DNA from: Gymnorhina tibicen
Lineage: Eukaryota; Chordata; Aves; Passeriformes; Artamidae
Direction of reading: 5' to 3'
NCBI GenBank assembly: GCA_013399875.1
Contig: VXAZ01003889.1
Coordinates: 244,817-308,816 of the forward strand
DNA: 64,000 nucleotides
Every line of letters begins with the position of its first letter. The stretch's first letter is position 1. The notes beneath the pieces were generated by a model. It was not told the origin of the DNA. It did no database searches and saw nothing but the letters and a program-made list of their open reading frames with translations. This document shows positions 50,401 to 61,317 of the stretch, in pieces. Position numbers and translations under genes: made by a program.

Positions 50401-53400
50401 CATATAATTATTACAATTACATAAATCATTTAATTACTGTATGATTTGGGTCGGAATGTGATAAATAACATAGAGAATAGAAATTTTCAGTTCCCCTGAA
50501 ATTGCTGAATAGAGTTTAAAGACTAACTAGCAAAAAAAAGATAAAAGCATGTAAAGGTATGCACACTGGATGATAAATGTGGCTTACCAGGGGAGGAACA
50601 GATAAAGAGGGCTACAGTGGGTTTTTTTGCAAGTTAGGTAACAAGAAGCAACAGCACATGCCCAAAGAAAAAGTTCAAGGAAAAGTGACCTTTAAAATTG
50701 AAGTATTCACTGAGTAGGACCATCAGAGATCCCTTTAGAGGACCCTCTAGGATCATAAAATGATTTCCAGTAGGAGGCAGATGCATGCAAATTAGTTCTA
50801 GGAAAAGTGATGATTTATGTATTAGCTGGGAGATACACTTTAATGAATATGTATGATTATAATGGGTAAATGCCTTATTGTAAAGCCTCATCACACACAT
50901 TAGATTAAAGGAGATACCCCTGTAACGTGTCCTGCACAGATAAAGAATGCCTGCTTTCTAACACTTCAGTTGTGTTAGAAAGTTTATTTTCTGGCCAATT
51001 TCAGTATCAAAGGGACCTTAAAAACATTCCACTCCCTGCCATGGGAACAGACACCTTCCACTAGATCAGGTTGCTCCAAGCCCCATCCAACCTGGCCTTG
51101 AACACTTCCAGGCATGGGGCAGCCACAGCTTCTCTGGGCAACCTGTGCCAGGGCCTCACCACCCTCACAACCAAGAACTTCTTCCAATATCCCATCTAAA
51201 TCTACTCTCTTACAGTTTGAACCCATTCCCCCTTGTTCCATCACTATAGTTTCTGATGAACAGTCTCTCTCCATCTTCTTTGTAAGGCCCTTTCAGATAC
51301 TAGAAGGTGCTGTGAAGTGTCCACGCAACCTTCTCCAGGATGAACAGCCCCAACTTTCTCAGCTATCCCCACAGGGTGGGTGCTCCAGTCCCCTTTTTGA
51401 CTTCGTGGCCTCCTCTGCACTTGCCCCAGAAGTGCCATTTAACCTTCTTATGTTGGGAGCATCAGAACTGTGCACCATATTCCAGGTGGTATCTTATGAG
51501 AGCAGAGAAGAGGGTTATTTCTGGTTGAGCAGCAAAGCTGATGGGTGTGTCATCTCTGGTCCTCACTTTGCTCCAGCTCCCCCTAATCCTTATCCCAGGC
51601 CCTACTCCACACAGGATGGACTCTTAGGCTGGGTTCTTATTTCTTCCTTTGGGCTGGTGGGTTCTTTGGCTTTTTGGGCTCCCAACTTCATTATCCTGGA
51701 CTGCAGCACCCAGCTTCTGACTCCAGGTGATTTCTGACCAGCTGGGTGCATCCCATCTGAGTTCTCTCAACAGACAATGTGTTCCTAAAGGAATTACCTT
51801 AGAAATTCCCATTGCCTGGTCTACCCTTGAAGCTCTCTTCCTTGGACAACCTATGAGCTCTTCTGCTGCATTCCTCAGATTTGTACCAACTTGTGATGGC
51901 TCTGAGGTAGGACTTGCTGCGGCTCCATGCATCCATACCATGCCAAGGGGACACCAGATAAAAGAGTAAGGGCAAAGGCCAGCCACGTGCATTAAGTAAA
52001 TCAGGGAATGTCACAGAAGTCCCTCTCAAGAGAACATCAGCTCTGTGAGACTGCCCAGTGCACACCCAGATTTACCCATCCATCTCCTTCCTCAGCAGAA
52101 GGGGATACTGACATGGCAAGGCACCCAGGATCTCTTGATTTTGATTAAAACTTGGCCCTATGCCCACTGGGTAAATTCTGAGCAACCTGGGCAGGAATTT
52201 GCAATATAGACATGGAAAACAAAGGTGAGATTTACCTAACTGCTGTAATGCAGCAAGGTTAAATGGGTGTGGAAAAGCCAGATGATTGAAGGATGTGGTT
52301 TGTGAAAATGGTGATACCCATTTTTTGCTGTGTCTTCTAGTAATCTGGGAGCTGGGAAGATTATCCTTCAACACTAAACTTCCAGCACCCCATGCCATGA
52401 CTGCTGGCCCCAGACTGTATCCAGACTCCAAAGACAAAGCTGATCCCTGAAACACTGAAGAACCAATGGATCAGTGGCACTTACCGTGATGGGGAAATAG
52501 TCCCTCATGTACCTCCAGACGATGCAGTTCCGAAGGATGTGGATCCGCCGCCCACCCTTGCTGGGTTTCTCCCTGTCTATTAACCACCATGCAGCATAGA
52601 GGGTACTGACCAGCCAAAAACGAGTGAAGAAGAGGACGATGAAGGCAGCTGTACAGCACTGTGCTGAAAGAAAAGCCAGCAGTGACTTGGCAGTTGGATT
52701 AGGTGGACTTTGGGAGAGGAATGGTTCACTTGGAGAGGCATTTTGGTCCTGGGATGGAGCCCAAGCCTCCACTGGGCTTGCTGCTGAGTTTATCAGTGTG
52801 AAGGCACCTCTGATGCAGAGGTGGTTTCTTTTTTATCTGCCCCAGGAACCTGAAAAGACACCAAGCACCTGCCTTGTAGCAACCACCAATTTCTCCAAGG
52901 GCCACCATGTCCCCCTCTTCCCAAAAGACTGATGGATCTCACTCCATTCACAGTGTTCTCATGGATCAGCTCTCTATCCCTTTGATGTCTTGCTTTTCTC
53001 TGGAGTCAGACTGATCTGTGCAATGCTAATGGTCTTGTTTTATTCCAAAACTCCTGTTAATATGCCCTGATGACACCTGATATTTTGCAATGGCAGCAAA
53101 AAGCATCTTATGTCCAGCCTGTACAGTCCCCAATAGCTTTTTCTTGAGCTAGTGATTCCCCATTTTAATTGTGTCCATGATTTATACACATAGATAAGAT
53201 TTTACTCTTTACTGAGTTTTTTAGTATTGATTTTGGACCCTTTCCTCCACTTCTCAGGTTAAGTCTCAACTCTAATCTTGGACTCTAGAGAATTTTCAGT
53301 TCTTTGAACTCGGTGTCATCATGAATTTTCCGAGAATGCTCTATTTCATTCTCTAAGACTTCCATGACTTGGGACTTTCTCCAGTTAGTGCTCAGCTTTG

Positions 53401-56400
53401 ACCTCTACCTCCCACCTCCCTTATACCCTATGTTTTGGCATGGGAACAAGAGAAGAAAAGTCTTTGTGCAAACAAACATCACTTGGTTCATGAAATCTCA
53501 CCCAAGCCCAACACTGTCTGTCTGCAGAGACTGGAAAATTATGATCAGACACCAAGCTGCCACCTGGTAAAGCAGATGTGCACCTGGGAAGAGCTGTGTC
53601 CTCTCCATCTGTCCCTCTGGAAGCCTTGGTATTGCTTGTGAAAGGAAAGACTGAGCTGAAAAAAACCCAAAGATTCGTCCCAGTCCTTTGCCCTCCCCAG
53701 CTCATGGGTTACATAATGTCTTATATGTTTTGTTCTACTTTGGGTCTTCATCACAGATTCACCACCCAGGGCTGAAAGATACGAGGATAGAGATGCCCTG
53801 CTCAGCTTCAGCTTCAGCTGTGATATAGATGCATCCACACCCTCATGCTCTGAGACATCTTTTCCATCTTTGAGAGTCACCTGATACCTGCTCTCTCCAC
53901 CTTGGAAGAGGATGCTCTCATCTAAGACCTTCATGTACCTCCTGTTTGCTTTCACTTACGGATAAATAAGTAGATCAGGTTTGTAGCTTTTTTTTTTGGT
54001 GATAAGTCACCCTGATTACAAAGCATGGAGAAGCAGATCCTTGCCTCTTTTTAAAACACTGTCACAATAGTACCAATAATTCCTATGGGGGGAAAAGTGC
54101 AATAATCTAACAGGATCCTAAATCCCCATAAAGCTGAAATGGGATTGTATGTCTTCCTATAAGTAGAGACACTGCAGCAGGCACCTGGGTAGGCACTAAG
54201 AATTTGCCAGTGGAAAAAAAACTGCAGCTCTCTGCAAAGCAACAGTTCTAACCTGTAATGCATCCCACAGGTCAGAAAGAACTACTGCTCGCACCTAGTG
54301 CCATACTTCTAATGGAATCATAGAAGTCCCCTCAAATCTGGCCTTGGACACTTCCAAGGATGCAGCACTCACAGTTTCTCTGGGCAACATGTGGTTGCCA
54401 GGGCCTCACCACCATCACAGCCAAGAATTTCTTCCCAATATCCCATCTAACCCTGCCCTCTGTCAATGGGAAGGCATTCCCCCTTGTCCTGTCATTCCAG
54501 GCCCTTGTCCAAAGTCCCTCTCCAGCTCCCTTGGAGCCTCTTTAGCACTGGAAGAGGCTCTAAGGTCTCCCCAGAGCCTTCTCTTCTCCAGGCTGAACAC
54601 CCTCAGCTCTCCCAGCCTGTCTCCAGAAGAGATGGGCTCCAGCCCTTGGAGCATCTCTGTGGCCTCCTCTGGACCCGCTTCAACTGGAGCCTCACGAAAG
54701 TGGAACAGAGTGGGAGAATCCCCTCCCTCAACATGCTGCTCATGCTTATTTTTCAAATGCCCCAGACACAGACTTTATAACTCTCAAGACTTGCATAGAA
54801 CATGAACTGCAGCTCCAGAGTCCACATGATAAATAAACACAATTTTACTGCAGCCGGGAGCTAGGTCATCAGGTCTGCTGCAAAACTGTGCAGTGCCTAA
54901 TTCTCTTTATATCATACTGTGCAAAGCTCAAAGTACATTCTGCAAAGTGAAGGAGTAGTTCTGGTCCGAATCCATGCTTTATCTCGCAATTATATACTTA
55001 TTAATTTCTTCCTCGATTCATTTGCAATTCCCATTTTTTTTTCAGAGCAGAATTTGTTCTGAGTGACCACTCAATTTTAAGATTTGGGGCGTTTTTGTCT
55101 TTTTAAAACCTTTTGGTGCTCTGTGGGAAAGGAGCCCAGTCCTGTCCCAGACTGGGCTGTCAGTCTGAAAGTTACTGTGGATGGGAGCAAAGAGACAGGA
55201 AAGTTCCAGAAAATGTACAGTTAAATCTGCATCCAAACTAATTCCAGCCTTAGGCAGGCACCTGATTACTTATGGTCTGTAATTTGGTAAGAAGGAGAAA
55301 CTCCATACCACTGTCTGGACACTGAGACTTTCTGGGCCACCAGTGGCAGAATATTTGCCACAGAGCTCTCTTAGTGCTTCCCAAAAGCCATGTCAGGTCC
55401 CCAGTCTGAGTCCACCACCACCAGTCCCACTGCTCAGAAGAAGTGGGCAGGTTTGGGTGTGAGGCTGCAAACAGACATGATCCTCATCTCCTCCCTCTGC
55501 AGGTCTGGACTCATGTGCTATAGTCCAACGGCACATACTAAATTGCTATAAAATGGCTTAAGGCCTTACAGAGAGCCCTTTCAAGGCAGACAAGGGCTGT
55601 AAGAGCAGGGCTAAGTCTTTGCAGATGCATCAGTTCTGTTATCTGAAAATAGCCAGATAATTCTGGGCTGGGCTGAGATTAGCTGCTGCACTATCTACAC
55701 TGTCATTGAAAGTGGAGACTGCTTCAAACCAAAACCAAAACCAAAGGGTCATTGACAAGAAGGAATGCCATATGCAAACCCTAAATCTTGCACTTTCTGA
55801 TCAGTCCAGATGCAGGAAGGTTTCTCTGTGATTGTCCATGGTGAGGTTTGGGTCTGGATGAAGCATTCATAGGATGGTCTTGGATTCTGCAGTGCACCTG
55901 TTGAGCAGGGGTGCAGCAACTTTTCATGGTCCAGGACCCAGCATCTCACATCTGTATGGCTGTATGGGACTCAGCAAAGAAAAGACACATCAGTTGATGG
56001 CTTTCTTGGATTCTTTCACAGGCCAAGTGGTTTCCTGGGCTGGATTCCTTCAAAGGAGCTCAGAGCAAAAATGAAGTGGTGGGTTTCTTATGCTGAGTAG
56101 TTTTGCTGTGAGCTGCAAATCCCTCTCCGGACAAAAAAATGTCCATATCACAGAAAGCATAAAAATGCCATGGGGTCCAAGTGAGCCATGGGTTCCAAAT
56201 GAGCCACAGGTTTCAAAGCACATGGAGGACTTTTCTGGCCAAGTCTAAGCAGGGACCATGTCCCATCAAAGTGCTGCTAACCCAGAATTCGTTCATTCAG
56301 CCTGAAACAGGGAAAACTGCAGCCCACAGAAAGAGATTTTTTTATCACAACAGCCCCAGAGTCAGATTCATACTGTACTTGTCAGGAAGGTTTCCAAGAT

Positions 56401-59400
56401 CATGACAGAATCACAGAATGCATTGGGTTAGAGGGATCTTGAAGACCATCCTGTTCCAACTGCCGCACCATGGGCAGGGATACTTTCCACTAAACCAGGT
56501 TGTTCAGAGTCCCATCCAAACTGGCCTTGAATGCTTCCAAGATGCATGTTCCTGAGGTCTCCAGTGCCAGCCTGGAGTCCCTGATAGTGACCACCTACAC
56601 AGATACTGCACCCTTGGGCACAGCTGATCTGGGCAGACTGTGGACTACACTCAGCTGCCAAGGAAGCCTGATCACACTGGTACCACATTACCCTTTGAGC
56701 CAACCCTGATGACTCGAAGGGTTTGAAGGCTGGATTTGTTATGCTGGGTTGGCAGAGGCAGTGTGCCCAGGTCTACTGCCCGTGCACTGGTTTTTTTTGC
56801 CATGGTTCAGCCCTGCACTCATGGTTCTGCATGGTGTGTTTGGATGGATGTCCATGCCCAGTGGAGAGTGGGAATGAGAGAGGCAGCAGGAAGCAGTGCA
56901 GCAGGCTTGGGCACCAGCCTTCTGATTTCAGTTCTCTGCAGTAGCCTGGTTCCACTCCGTTACAAGGGGGCACTGGTCAGTTACTCAGATCGTGTACTGG
57001 GGAGGCAATGGGGTCCCCACTCCATGCCCTGCAACCCATTCTTACACTTTGAACTCTTCCTCCAGCAGCTGTCAGCCTCTGAAATAAACGGAATTTTTTG
57101 TCTCCATGCTCTTGTCGGGAGCATCCTCAAGAAAACTGGCAGTGTGGACAATGGCCACCTGTTGCAAGGGATGCCAGAGCAGAGCTCCTTGCCAGCACTG
57201 AGGCCAAGCTGCTGCCCTCAGCCACCATCCTGCCAGGAATGAATGAGTCCCTCGCCTGGTGCTTGGCTTCTCAGGGGATGCATTTGCACAACCATAGCAA
57301 CAGCTGCCTGCAAACAGTGCTGCTTGGGATCTCTGGCCAAAGGGCTGTGCAGCAGTCAAATGGGTGTTTTCAGAAGCCATCTTCTGGCAGCAGAAGCACA
57401 AGCCTGTCTCCCAAACAAAGGAGCAGCCGGCAGCTAAATCCTGCCCACGGAAGGTCTGAGCACTGTGCCTGAGGATTATAACAGTGCAACAAGGGGTGTT
57501 TGGCAGCTCACAGGGTGAAAATAATGGTATCTCTTAGCATCTAGCTTAGGCAGTTGTTAAAATGGGAGATTTTGGGTGGAAAGCTTCAGGCTTAAAAAAA
57601 CTTTGTAAAATGAACCAAACCAGCTGCAATTGCTTCATAAGGTTTTGTTTTCACCTTTCTAATGCCCTTCTTAGGAGCATTTCTTAACGGCTTTTGGTTT
57701 CAGATTGTATCACCAAAAAAAACCAAAACCAAACCAAAACACAAACAAAACAAAAAAAAACAAACCCACAAAAACACACCAAAAAACCCAAACAACAAAT
57801 CAAATTCTTCTACGGAAAGAAGATACGCTTGGCAGGTCAGCCATGGGAGGAGGAGTGGGTTTGGGTCTCATCCTCATGCAGAGCAAGCTTCATTTCCCTG
57901 CAGGAGGTAGAACCTGTGTTGCAACTCCTACAACTGCAGAGGATTCCTCCCTCCTGGCCATTTGCTGTCATTCTGCTGGTTCCAGAAGTAATTTCCATCT
58001 CTGGAAAGTCAAGTGCCAGCTTGCTCCCAATACCAAGAAGGGAAAAACAAGTACAAATTGTTTTATTGGAAAACACTGTTAAAACTCCATAATTCGCAAC
58101 TCCATCCATGCTGGGAATGGGGATGTGCTGTTGGATCCCTTGTTAATACTGCAACCACATCTCTACTGCATCCCAACTGATTAATGTACTGTGAAAGGAA
58201 ATGCAGGTGCAGGGACAGAGAGGGAATCATGGAGCACCCCAAAATGTCCCATCTTGGCCAGCTGGGTCCAAGGCTGCACGGCTTTTGCCAGATCTCCATC
58301 TCTCTTGCCAGGACACATTTGTGTCTCCTCCTGCCAGGTGTTCTCTGTTGGCAGAAGGTTGATCACAGGTGGGATCTCTTCTGCTCAGGGAGACCCCCAG
58401 GGTTTATAACACAAGTACACAATGGCATGAAGGGTGGCTGTTTGGCGCTTCTCTTCCAAAAAAACGTAGCTTCACCCATCCTGGTGACCAGCAATGGCCC
58501 CCGGCCTCTGGAATTGCCCAGACTGGGCTAATGTGTAGTTCAGAAGAGTGATACTTAGCATGGGCCAATCCTACACCAAGAGACATTTAAAGAGCTACAC
58601 TGTCTGGACCAGTATGGCACAGTCCTGTGGTCCATCAGATACAAAGATGGTGCAAATGTGGCCTTTCAGGCTCAAGTCTGTGGCAGATTTTGGAAGGGCC
58701 CATCTCAGAAACTGAGTGGGACTCTGAAGCACAGCCTGTGCTTTCTGTGCAGGTATAGTTCTGGAGATGATTATGTACCAGGACATGGATACACACAAAG
58801 ACCTGCTGTGTTTTGGGGCTAGTCAACAATTGTCTTGCCACAACAAACAAGGAGCTTTACTCACATCCCATCTGAGATTCACAACTGGCATAACAATGGG
58901 AAACTCTGTGATGTTACCTTTCAGCTTAGTTCCTGATGGGCTGTAAATGACCCCAGACATTTTACACTGATAACCTGCCTCTGATACTCCCATCTATTTA
59001 TTTCCCTAACACTAGGGAACACTGGGATGTCACCTTCCAGCCTGATGGGCTGTAAATGTCTCCAGGCAGTTAGCACTCTCTGATGACATGCTTCTGGGTC
59101 TCCCATCTCTTTATTTCCCTGTGCATCCTATCCAAAACTGCATGTTTGTCATTTCCATCAGCACCTGATACTCTCCACCAAGCAATGAGTTTGTCTGCAT
59201 CTCAGTTTGCTGATGCATCTTTTCCTCAAACTGCTTGGCTTTTCTTGGAGAAACAACCTTTTTGAATGTTCAGGGGCTTCTGTAAAAAGTGAAGTGTCTG
59301 TTTCCAGGGCTGCAAAGCAGAGTCCCCAATGCTCTTCCTATGGTACCATTCCTCAAGCATGGTAATTCTGTTTCCCATCCCTAACACCAAGCAGAGCAAC

Positions 59401-59886
59401 AGCTTAAACCAGGAAAACTCTAAACCTAAAGAGCATGAGAAGCTGAAAACCCCACCCAGGTTTAGATGCTGGATAAGACCTGTAAATATTGCCATGCACA
59501 GGCAGGCAACCATACACTTCCTTAGTGCAACCATGCTCTGATCAGGTGGTGAGAAGAAGCCAAAAACTCTGGCACAGGCTGCTCAAGGAAGCTGTGGCTG
59601 CCCCATCCCTGGGGCCCTGTTCAAGGCCATGTTGGACGGTACTTGGAACAACCCAGTCTAGTGGAAGTTGTCCCTGCCCATGGCAGGGGATTGGAACTGG
59701 ATGATCTTTAAGGTCCCTTCCAACCCAAACATACTGCAATTCTATGGAAAGCTTCTCTGGCTTCTCAGAAAGAAAAAAGAGATGTCTTTTACCTAGACCC
59801 AGGAAGCTGAAGATCCATTGAACCACTGATGCTGTCTGAAGCCTTCTCTGCAGCGGCACCGACAGTGGAGCGAACTCAATCTTCAT
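35344..59886 (-). CDS. MOGAT2: Monoacylglycerol O-acyltransferase 2, complete, 6 coding exons
   Basis: Acyl-CoA:monoacylglycerol acyltransferase of the DGAT2 family, an ER membrane enzyme that makes diacylglycerol from 2-monoacylglycerol and acyl-CoA. In mammals it drives fat re-esterification in enterocytes. Exons join as 59886-59793, 52663-52485, 39704-39500, 38057-37883, 37731-37532 and 35498-35344: 1008 nt, 335 residues plus TAG, against about 334 in mammals. Every junction is GT-AG and the phase is consistent throughout. Visible landmarks are the N-terminus [18 protein letters not shown], a hydrophobic stretch at about 36-57, the catalytic FHPHG at 108-112, the family block [12 protein letters not shown] near 207-218, SFGEN at 226-230, and a C-terminus ending HLEFI. 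MOGAT2 is preferred over MOGAT1 or MOGAT3 because of both termini and the DGAT2 neighbour. An in-frame ATG at 60024 would add 46 unrelated residues, so the start at 59886 is chosen. No disabling change is seen. Confidence 0.95.
35499..37531. other. MOGAT2 intron 5
   Basis: About 2.0 kb, non-coding, with one long CR1 fragment at 36612-37130. Confidence 0.85.
36612..37130 (-). repeat. CR1 fragment, long
   Basis: Starts cacagaaccacagaatagtt and continues through ccactagacc-like, ctctgggcaacctgtgccag and tctggactcactccagcagc blocks. Confidence 0.9.
37532..37731 (-). CDS. MOGAT2: MOGAT2 coding exon 5
   Basis: 200 nt, residues 218-284 plus one base. Acceptor ctctgcag, donor gtgagt. It contains [11 protein letters not shown], the segment [19 protein letters not shown], and the start of the PICTVVGKP loop that finishes in exon 6. 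Intron 4 is only 151 bp. Confidence 0.95.
37883..38057 (-). CDS. MOGAT2: MOGAT2 coding exon 4
   Basis: 175 nt, residues 160-217 plus two bases. Acceptor ctctccag, donor gtgatg. It encodes [20 protein letters not shown] and the start of the conserved RKGF block. Confidence 0.94.
38058..39499. other. MOGAT2 intron 3
   Basis: About 1.4 kb with no repeat or exon recognised. Confidence 0.85.
39500..39704 (-). CDS. MOGAT2: MOGAT2 coding exon 3 (catalytic HPHG exon)
   Basis: 205 nt, from residue 92 to the first base of codon 160. It holds the active-site HPHG at 109-112 within [13 protein letters not shown] and ends at [10 protein letters not shown] before a gtaagg donor. It is the most diagnostic exon for the family. 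Confidence 0.96.
40893..41052 (+). repeat. CR1 3' fragment
   Basis: Contains tgtggcacttggggacatgg and ends ttccaacctaaacaattctg plus tgattctg, the subfamily that pairs with the ctctaagatcatggagtcca type. Confidence 0.88.
41775..42040 (+). repeat. CR1 3' fragment
   Basis: Forward CR1 through tgaggaagaaatttttttat, gaagctgtggcttccccatc and an intact tail ccaacccaaaccattttgtg. Confidence 0.9.
43287..43301 (-). promoter_or_regulatory. CTCF-core-like motif (LTR copy 2, site B)
   Basis: Plus strand AGCGCCCCCTGCAGC, the complement of the GCAGGGGGCGCT core. It is the counterpart of the 26668 site. Confidence 0.45.
43345..43360 (-). promoter_or_regulatory. CTCF-core-like motif (LTR copy 2, site A)
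   Basis: Plus strand CAGCGCCCCCTGCCGG, with the intact five-G core on the minus strand (CCGGCAGGGGGCGCTG). Confidence 0.5.
44582..44775 (-). repeat. CR1 fragment
   Basis: tcataattgtttgggttgga, then ctctaagatcatggagtcca and the acactttcagtgaagaactt-like end. Confidence 0.85.
45418..45619 (+). repeat. CR1 3' fragment
   Basis: gtgaggcactggcacaggtt through to an intact tail ccaacccaaatcattctgtg with three terminal octamer-like repeats. Confidence 0.92.
47391..48169 (+). mobile_element. Solo-type LTR copy 3, shorter and more diverged
   Basis: 779 bp starting TGTCTTGGTTTAAAAGACAA and ending AACCACAACA, homologous at both ends to the elements at 26322 and 42507. Flanking 5-mers are GTTCC (47386-47390) and GTCCC (48170-48174), one mismatch. 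It has lost the second CTCF-like site but keeps the first in its best form. Confidence 0.85.
47639..47656 (+). promoter_or_regulatory. CTCF-core-like motif, best match in the window (LTR copy 3, site A)
   Basis: GCCGGCAGGGGGCGCTGG. It differs from the known vertebrate CTCF consensus (CCASYAGRKGGCRS) at a single position of the core, with G for A. Binding is not shown. Confidence 0.5.
48804..48945 (-). repeat. CR1 fragment
   Basis: agaatcatagattcatttag, then ctctgagaccatcaagtcca and gccaaggccaccactaaacc. Confidence 0.88.
49625..50007 (+). repeat. CR1 3' fragment, long
   Basis: ggttgttcagcctgaggaag through gagctggagagggattttgg to a tail ending attccatgattctatga. Confidence 0.92.
51003..51540 (-). 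repeat. CR1 fragment, long
   Basis: Reversed CR1 lacking most of its terminal octamers. The ccactagatcaggttgctcc, cagccacagcttctctgggc and ttctccaggatgaacagccc blocks are present. The far end fades into attccaggtggtatcttatg. Confidence 0.87.
52485..52663 (-). CDS. MOGAT2: MOGAT2 coding exon 2
   Basis: 179 nt, residues 32-91. It follows a cttttctttcag acceptor and ends at an acg|gtaagt donor, phase 0. It carries the second hydrophobic segment ([20 protein letters not shown]) and the basic GGRR turn, and ends with RDYFPIT. Confidence 0.94.
54317..54745 (-). repeat. CR1 fragment, long
   Basis: ccttggacacttccaaggat, cacagccaagaatttcttcc, ccaggctgaacaccctcagc and ctctggacccgcttcaactg blocks in order. 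Confidence 0.9.
56407..56545 (-). repeat. CR1 3' end
   Basis: agaatcacagaatgcattgg, then ccatgggcagggatactttc and ccactaaaccaggttgttc, truncated after the next block. Confidence 0.88.
57713..57802. repeat. Low-complexity (CAAAA/ACCAAA)n tract
   Basis: About 90 bp almost only of A and C on the plus strand, with accaaaaccaaaccaaaac and caaacaaaacaaaaaaaac runs. It is likely a degraded A-rich microsatellite. Confidence 0.85.
58895..59125. repeat. Diverged tandem duplication, two units of about 115-125 bp
   Basis: Both units contain gatgggctgtaaatg, a ccccagaca/ctccaggca segment, ctcccatct and tttatttccct. Unit 1 is about 58896-59012 and unit 2 about 59020-59125. The divergence suggests a real, old duplication, unlike the N-linked ones. 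Confidence 0.75.
59545..59747 (+). repeat. CR1 3' fragment beside MOGAT2 exon 1
   Basis: ctggcacaggctgctcaagg through ggatgatctttaaggtccct to a tail ending aattctatgg. It ends about 45 bp from the exon 1 donor. Confidence 0.9.
59793..59886 (-). CDS. MOGAT2: MOGAT2 coding exon 1
   Basis: Codons 1-31 plus one base (94 nt). It starts at ATG 59886-59884 and ends at a GT donor whose complement is at 59791-59792. It encodes the cytosolic N-terminus and the start of the first hydrophobic segment ([11 protein letters not shown]). The split codon joins to exon 2 to give Ala32. A CR1 fragment ends only about 45 bp inside the following intron. Confidence 0.93.
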
Positions 59887-59937
59887 CTTGGGCTCTGCAT
59901 GCACAGTCTCGTAAGGAGAAGGAAGCAAATGGTGAAT

Positions 59938-59952
59938 GCAAAGTGCAAAGTC
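59938..59952. promoter_or_regulatory. Possible DR1-type nuclear receptor site at the MOGAT2 5' end
   Basis: gcaaagtgcaaagtc contains two caaagt half-sites one base apart, the DR1 layout used by HNF4 and PPAR/RXR. It lies 52-66 bp upstream of the ATG. A TATA-like ctatatg (minus) near 59999-60005 would place it in the 5' UTR. This is a pattern match only. Confidence 0.35.
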
Positions 59953-61317
59953 GCCCGTCAATAGCAACCCAGTGTCACAATAGAAGGGATTGTGCAACAT
60001 ATAGTGGCAGTGGTGGCTGCGCACAGCACCATCCTGTACAGAAAGAAGAGGGAGGTGTCACGGACTTTACACCATCATGACTCACAACATTGTTAGATGG
60101 TGACAATTTCATGCTTCTACCACCCAAATCTGGGAAGTAAACTCCATTCAGGACTCAATCCTGCCTTCAAGATCCTGTCTCATTCAAATTTTGCAATATT
60201 TAGATGCTGGCAGAGACAATGAGGCATTCATGCCTGTAAGCCAGTTTTATTTTTGCCCTTCCCCTACAAATCAGCCTGTGCACAGCAGGAAGGGACGAGC
60301 AGAAGGGACAAGCACAGGCAGGTCACTTCTTTTCGCAAGTGATGTGATGTGGATGGGTTTCGGTCTCAGCCAAGAAGGTGAGGAGACAACACAAGGGTGT
60401 TTCACTGCTGAGCACAGGGTACATGAGCAACCTCATGCCTCTGCCAAGACATGGATGGATGGTGGATGGATGGGGCACGAGTGTCCATGTGCATCCTTGC
60501 ACACATTTATATAGGTGCAGAGAAAGGAAATACTACTCCTGTTTTGCATTTCTATGTCCAAGCAGGCCACATTTGAGCCTCTGCCTTGTCATGTGCAAAG
60601 AGATGCAATTTACTATGTGGAGAAAAAAAAAATCAGAAATTTGGGGGAAAAAAATCCTCAAGGAACTGAAAAGCCACTCAGGTAAGCAATCATCTCACGG
60701 GAGGGCTGGGAAAACCAAAGGTCTCATTGTAACCAGGATACAGAATAGTACCATGAACAGATTGCACTGAGCAATGAGCACTGTGAAAGGACTGGCCATG
60801 TACAAAGGCTTCACTCACATGTCTATGGGCCATTTCAAATCCCAAGGTCACTGCAGCCAAGAATTACGGAACAAAACTAGAAACAACCTTTGACAGAAGC
60901 AAATCAGATATGTTGGCTGAAAAATAATCCCTCTCCTTTGTCAGGCTTAGCAAGATGCTGGGCTACGAGGGATCTGTTAGACTCCATTTTCCCAAATCAC
61001 TAGGACACCAGGGCTCTGGTGAAAGAGATCTTTTCCTAAAGGCATCAGTTGCTTTAATTGAACTAAAACTGGTTTAGATTTCACTCAAATCTCTCCCCAT
61101 CCTTTGTCTTCTGCTGCAAATGTCAGGACCCTGCCTGCTTCAAGAAAGCGAAGGAGGTTTTTAATTCTTTCAGCACTGTTACCTGGAGACAGGATGTTTC
61201 CTGGTGAGAAACCATCAGTGATTTCCGAAATTCTGTGAGGAGATCTGTGGGCCCAGGGCTCCTGGTCTTCCTGGACTGCAACACCAGCACTGTCAGAGAG
61301 GTGCATGGTGGAACCAA

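Larger units (their letters stand above)
39705..52484. other. MOGAT2 intron 2
   Basis: 12.8 kb, the largest intron after DGAT2 intron 1. It holds two related LTRs (42507 and 47391) and CR1 fragments at 40893, 41775, 44582, 45418, 48804, 49625 and 51003. No additional exon was recognised. Confidence 0.85.
52664..59792. other. MOGAT2 intron 1
   Basis: 7.1 kb with CR1 fragments at 54317, 56407 and 59545, a C/A-rich low-complexity tract at 57713-57802 and a diverged tandem duplication near 58895-59125. A 136-codon frame at 53955-53545 (-) matches no family I know. Confidence 0.85.

Noticed and set aside
59886..60024. Upstream in-frame ATG extending MOGAT2 by 46 residues
   Set aside because: The extension has no similarity to the family N-terminus, whereas the ATG at 59886 gives the expected MKIEFAPL start and length.
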